From Olivibacter domesticus (GTDB lineage Bacteria; Bacteroidota; Bacteroidia; Sphingobacteriales; Sphingobacteriaceae), in NCBI RefSeq assembly GCF_900109575.1, contig NZ_FOAF01000001.1:124001-188000 (forward strand): 64,000 nucleotides of DNA, read 5' to 3'. The stretch's first letter is position 1, and each line of letters begins with the position of its first letter. The translations under genes were made by a program, and so were the position numbers. The notes beneath the pieces are model-generated. The model was not told the origin of the DNA. It ran no database searches and saw only the letters and a list, made by a program, of their open reading frames with translations. This document shows positions 61,701 to 64,000 of the stretch, in pieces.

Positions 61701-62246
61701 AACCTCTCCGATTTGGTGTACCACGGCTCTGCTAGACCAACTGTTTTCGGCGGTATCAGTAATACTTTTTCTTATAGCAGATTTTCGCTCTTCGTAAACA
61801 TAGCGTACAAGTTTGGCTATTATTTCCGAAGGCCAACGGTCTCTTATAGCATTTCTCCAACAACCGTTTCGATCAGTGCTTTAGCAAATGCGGATTTTCT
61901 GAACCGCTGGCAAAATCCAGGGGACGAACTTAATACAGATGTCCCCTCATTTAGTTATCCCTTTGAAAATGATCGAAATAGTTTTTATAGTAGATCTGAA
62001 GTAACAGTAGAAAAAGGAGATCATATAAGGTTGCAAGACATTAATTTAAGTTATGCACTAAATCCAGCATTTGCTAGCTGGATGGCTATGCAGGAATGCC
62101 GCTTCTTTGTCTACATTAATAACATCGGCCTTTTATGGAAAGCGAATAAAGTGGACTTAGATCCAGATGCAGTGCCTGCTTCTGCCGATTATACAAGGGT
62201 ACCTACTCCGCGCTCTATTGCTTTCGGTATTAAATTGACTCTTTAA
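58755..62246 (+). CDS. SusC/RagA-type TonB-dependent outer-membrane transporter
   Basis: The frame has 1163 codons. The true start is uncertain: a signal-like segment (ISFHMILFCVCLAHARQQ) ends near residue 95, and the first 70 residues are unusual (Arg/Leu/Pro-rich), so translation may start later. After it come a CarboxypepD_reg-like domain (YAVTGKVMSVADRKPLEGAT), the plug (LDEVQVSTGYQTLPKERATG and ITILKDAAAASIWGVRAGNG) and a barrel ending IAFGIKLTL. The TonB box is weak. It pairs with the SusD gene 2 bp downstream, so it imports a glycan or peptide. Confidence 0.9.
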   Translation: MNDSFKRRWRDSRRIRQMFDYVTLLFRGSLIQNFLVYFSVFLARTLSPALSLPKPCLSPTLALGKKRRLIGPFFGFLISFHMILFCVCLAHARQQGLGTPVATGVAFQSSYAVTGKVMSVADRKPLEGATISVQGKQTKVLTNADGAFRIVTSDTSGVLLVSFVGYQTAEINFNRREAGPFTIHLESNGTQLDEVQVSTGYQTLPKERATGSFAQPVKELYDGRIATDVITKLEGITPGLTFNRNTTLANSGQLDINIRGRSTIHADDQPLIVVDNFPYSGDINNLNPNDIENITILKDAAAASIWGVRAGNGVIVITTKRGSFSQRLKVNANANVTVGEKPNLFYNPYFLGSSAYIDIEEMLFNLGAFDGDIDNKITYPILSPVIEMLAKKRVSEVGNEDVERQIAYLGNQDIRTDVQRYLLRPSVRQQYSFSLNGGGEKTTHLFSAGYDNNSSSLIANSDKRITLSSQNNFRLSKNLTFDVGLNYAQQMRQMDGTYNYVTATDFPYQKLMDESGNLLSVLRGSSRSFIDQAPSIGFLDWSYTPLHDLGMGKDRSTGTDIRVLTGLKYSLLKGLSVDVKYQYQNYRFQKRNFQSEDTYYTRNIINRYATLEDDMVRKFNVPLGGILNTSFDNQIAHNVRGQLNYDLQLNRHQLFVVAGLEFNEVLNEATNAALYGYDDELATFKPVDNITTFPLNPGGNSSAMIPSSVGIAASAARIRSIYGNAAYTYNDRYTFSISARADGSNYFGVNANQKTVPLWSVGGKWDLDKETFYRSSFLPYLKLRLTYGSNGNLDRSITGVTTFRYLSNAVWTGHRYADISNYGNPDLGWEKTAITNLGIDFSLKNHILSGSIEYFIKKGTDLLGDRLFPNSVGLRSLRGNYAASQGSGFDIVLTSKNLTGRFVWSSQLLLSRATDRVTRYDVQLPATSSMVASGTTLTYVIGKPVYSIFSYKWAGLDPDSGDPQGYDQAGGISKDYASLINPNLSDLVYHGSARPTVFGGISNTFSYSRFSLFVNIAYKFGYYFRRPTVSYSISPTTVSISALANADFLNRWQNPGDELNTDVPSFSYPFENDRNSFYSRSEVTVEKGDHIRLQDINLSYALNPAFASWMAMQECRFFVYINNIGLLWKANKVDLDPDAVPASADYTRVPTPRSIAFGIKLTL

Positions 62247-62248
62247 CA

Positions 62249-63628
62249 ATGTATCAAAACTCAATACATATGATCTATAGAAATATACTTCTGCTACCAA
62301 TGATAGTCTTGCTATTTACTCAGTTGGCCTGTAAAGACGAATGGCTTGATAAAAAGCCAAATAAATCGTTAGTAGTACCAAAACGGGTGGAAGATTTTCA
62401 AGCATTGTTGGACAACGTAGAATACATGAATCAGAACCATACAGGTGCTTTAAGTGAAATAGGTACGGATAATTTGATTTTACCACTGGCTGCCTGGCAA
62501 ACACGTTTACCTGAGGAAAGAAACGCTTACATATGGGGTCCTACTGAGACTTTTTACGAGGGAACCCAAAATGCAGAATGGTTTTATGGTTACGAGCGTA
62601 TTCAACGGGTCAACATCGTGATTGATGGTTTGAAAGATATCAATGAAAATACTGCTGGTTGGCAGAACGCTATGGGGAGTGCCTTGTTTTTTCGCGCATT
62701 TGACCTTTATAACCTTGCTCAACTATTCTGCAAGCCTTGGCTAAATAGCGATAATGCGTCTTTAGGGCTTGTACTTAGGCAATCATCTAATATCAATGAA
62801 GCGGTTAAAAGGTCTACATTGGCGGAAACCTATGGCATGATCATCAATGATCTAGAAGAAGCTATCACTTTATTGCCTGATCTTCCTGAAATAAAAACGC
62901 GGCCGTCAAAAGCCGCTGTCTATGCGCTACTTGCCAGAATTTATTTGTCAATGGAAGATTATGAGCAAAGTCTATTATATGCAGATAGCTCGCTGAACAT
63001 CTTCAATGAGGTACTGGATTTCAATGGACTGAATCTATCTGGCAATAACCCGGTAAGCAGACTGAATAGTGAAGTAATTCTTCATTGTCGCTTAGTTAAT
63101 TATGGTGCTTTACAGTTCAATAGAATGCTTGTTGATACCAATTTATATAGTATGTACGAGGATAATGATCTTCGCAAGCTGGCTTATTTTAGAACGGTAA
63201 GTGGGGGTTTTGCTTTTAAAGGAAGCTTTGATGGCTCGGGGATTAATTTCTGTGGTTTTACAACTGGGGAATTACTGTTGATCAAGGCGGAATGTGCGGC
63301 TCGTTTGGAAGATTCTCAACAAGCTTTAATAAGTCTTAAAGTACTCCTGGATAAACGATATCTTACCGGTACTTCACCTTCCTTGACGGAATTGGAAACA
63401 GAAGGCCTGCTGCTCAAAATATTAAATGAAAGACGGAAAGAGCTTTGCTTTCGTGGTTTGCGATGGGCTGACCTTAGAAGACTCAATAGGGATAGTCACT
63501 TTGCAAAAATAATCACTAGGTATTTAGGGGCAGATACTTATGACTTGTTACCTAATGATATACGTTATATACTTCCGATTGATGATAATGAAATACTCCT
63601 CACCAGCATTCAACAAAATATAAGATAA
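62249..63628 (+). CDS. SusD/RagB-type surface-binding lipoprotein
   Basis: This 459-residue protein has a lipoprotein signal (LLPMIVLLFTQLACKDEW, Cys at about 28). The SusD fold shows in the MGSALFFRAFDLYNLAQLFC helix block, TPR-like repeats and the C-terminal LLKILNERRKELCFRGLRWA and DLRRLNR. It follows the SusC gene by 2 bp and precedes a secreted-protein gene by 1 bp, the usual SusC-SusD-effector order. Confidence 0.9.
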   Translation: MYQNSIHMIYRNILLLPMIVLLFTQLACKDEWLDKKPNKSLVVPKRVEDFQALLDNVEYMNQNHTGALSEIGTDNLILPLAAWQTRLPEERNAYIWGPTETFYEGTQNAEWFYGYERIQRVNIVIDGLKDINENTAGWQNAMGSALFFRAFDLYNLAQLFCKPWLNSDNASLGLVLRQSSNINEAVKRSTLAETYGMIINDLEEAITLLPDLPEIKTRPSKAAVYALLARIYLSMEDYEQSLLYADSSLNIFNEVLDFNGLNLSGNNPVSRLNSEVILHCRLVNYGALQFNRMLVDTNLYSMYEDNDLRKLAYFRTVSGGFAFKGSFDGSGINFCGFTTGELLLIKAECAARLEDSQQALISLKVLLDKRYLTGTSPSLTELETEGLLLKILNERRKELCFRGLRWADLRRLNRDSHFAKIITRYLGADTYDLLPNDIRYILPIDDNEILLTSIQQNIR

Positions 63629-63629
63629 T

Positions 63630-64000
63630 ATGATAGTTAAATTAATAAAAGCAACTTTATTTGCAGCAATTACAACATTGCTTAGTATCACTGCTTTCGC
63701 ACAAAAAAATGATAATCTAAAGGTCAAGGTGCATATAAGGAACGCTAAAGCGGGAGACACATTGGTTTTGGTCGTACAAAAAAATTATTTAAGTAAAAGG
63801 ATATCTGTTTTGGATGAAGATAAAGGTGACTTCTATCAGGGTGTTTTAAATAAAAATAGAGTATGTGAATTTCCGGATGTGCACATTGAAGGGCCTGTCT
63901 ATATTTCCCTTAGAAAAGATTACCCGCAAGGCGACTTGAATAGCTTGCCGCGCGAGCTTTTTATTAATTATCTGGCATTGCCTGGTGATAATATCACAAT
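63630..64000 (+). CDS. Secreted protein, N-terminal part cut by window edge
   Basis: ATG at 63630 opens a frame that runs off the window (123 codons). A signal peptide (MIVKLIKATLFAAITTLLSI, to AFAQ) is followed by LKVKVHIRNAKAGDTLVLVV and YQGVLNKNRVCEFPDVHI. This is like the N-terminal DUF4369-type domain of TlpA/thioredoxin-fold proteins that often follow SusD in this group. The thioredoxin motif, if present, lies outside the window. It starts 1 bp after the SusD stop. Confidence 0.7.
   Translation, partial: MIVKLIKATLFAAITTLLSITAFAQKNDNLKVKVHIRNAKAGDTLVLVVQKNYLSKRISVLDEDKGDFYQGVLNKNRVCEFPDVHIEGPVYISLRKDYPQGDLNSLPRELFINYLALPGDNIT

Noticed and set aside
1-64000. CRISPR arrays, rRNA genes and complete tRNA genes
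   Set aside because: No evenly spaced identical repeats with unique spacers, no rRNA signature and no complete tRNA cloverleaf was found on either strand. The 22-bp array at 36567 has no spacers and is an operator-type array.

Overview
The window looks like the chromosome of a Bacteroidota bacterium, most likely a member of the Sphingobacteriaceae. The evidence is two SusC/SusD pairs, many Asp-box (BNR) and TonB-linked secreted proteins, eight-helix FtsX-type permeases with Bacteroidota-style layout, low GC and weak Shine-Dalgarno sites. This placement is inferred from gene content only.

Layout. (1) 0-1.2 kb: the left edge cuts a minus-strand RiPP-like locus with a LanB-type dehydratase N-terminus, a stand-alone receiver domain and a Ser/Thr-rich 52-residue peptide that could be the precursor. 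(2) 2-7.6 kb: a TetR regulator, then two tandem pairs of a phage tail-fibre-like protein and a clan GH-A-type glycosidase, with no other phage genes. (3) 8-11.8 kb: a secreted Asp-box protein behind a 49-bp palindrome, and an FtsX-type permease with a predicted sigma-54 promoter and paired upstream operators. (4) 14.2-25.2 kb: a coherent sugar-uptake and catabolism locus (AraC regulator, sodium:solute symporter, NanA/DapA-like lyase, SusC, SusD, Asp-box sialidase-like protein, YidR-like propeller), probably for sialic acid or a related keto-sugar. (5) 25-46 kb: a patchwork of small genes, duplicated Rpn-nuclease modules, two SDR enzymes, a kinase, a degenerate Fic protein with a striking 22-bp-periodic operator array, three secreted hydrolases and a predicted toxin-antitoxin-chaperone module. 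Gene fragments of neighbouring loci are scattered through it (FtsX, Fic, toxin, SecB-like chaperone, glycosidase, Rpn, a tRNA 3' end). (6) 47-57 kb: a defence-like island. Its centre is a tightly coupled operon encoding a HIRAN-like small protein, a PfkB-nucleoside deoxyribosyltransferase fusion, a QueC-like synthetase, an HD dNTPase-like protein and a Pol-beta-fold nucleotidyltransferase. An HsdR_N-type nuclease lies upstream, and a DarT/ART-like protein, a P63C protein and an XRE-ImmA/IrrE protein lie downstream. (7) 57.3-64 kb: three small paralogous proteins of unknown family, then a second SusC/SusD pair and the start of a secreted protein.

Two families of dispersed non-coding repeats run through the window. 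Both keep base-pairing while the paired sequences change between copies, which points to structured elements. One family sits directly behind the terminators of Rpn-type genes.

The best candidates for an undescribed system are the five-gene nucleotide-centred operon at 48.5-52.8 kb, the phage-like fibre-glycosidase pairs, and the Fic operator array.
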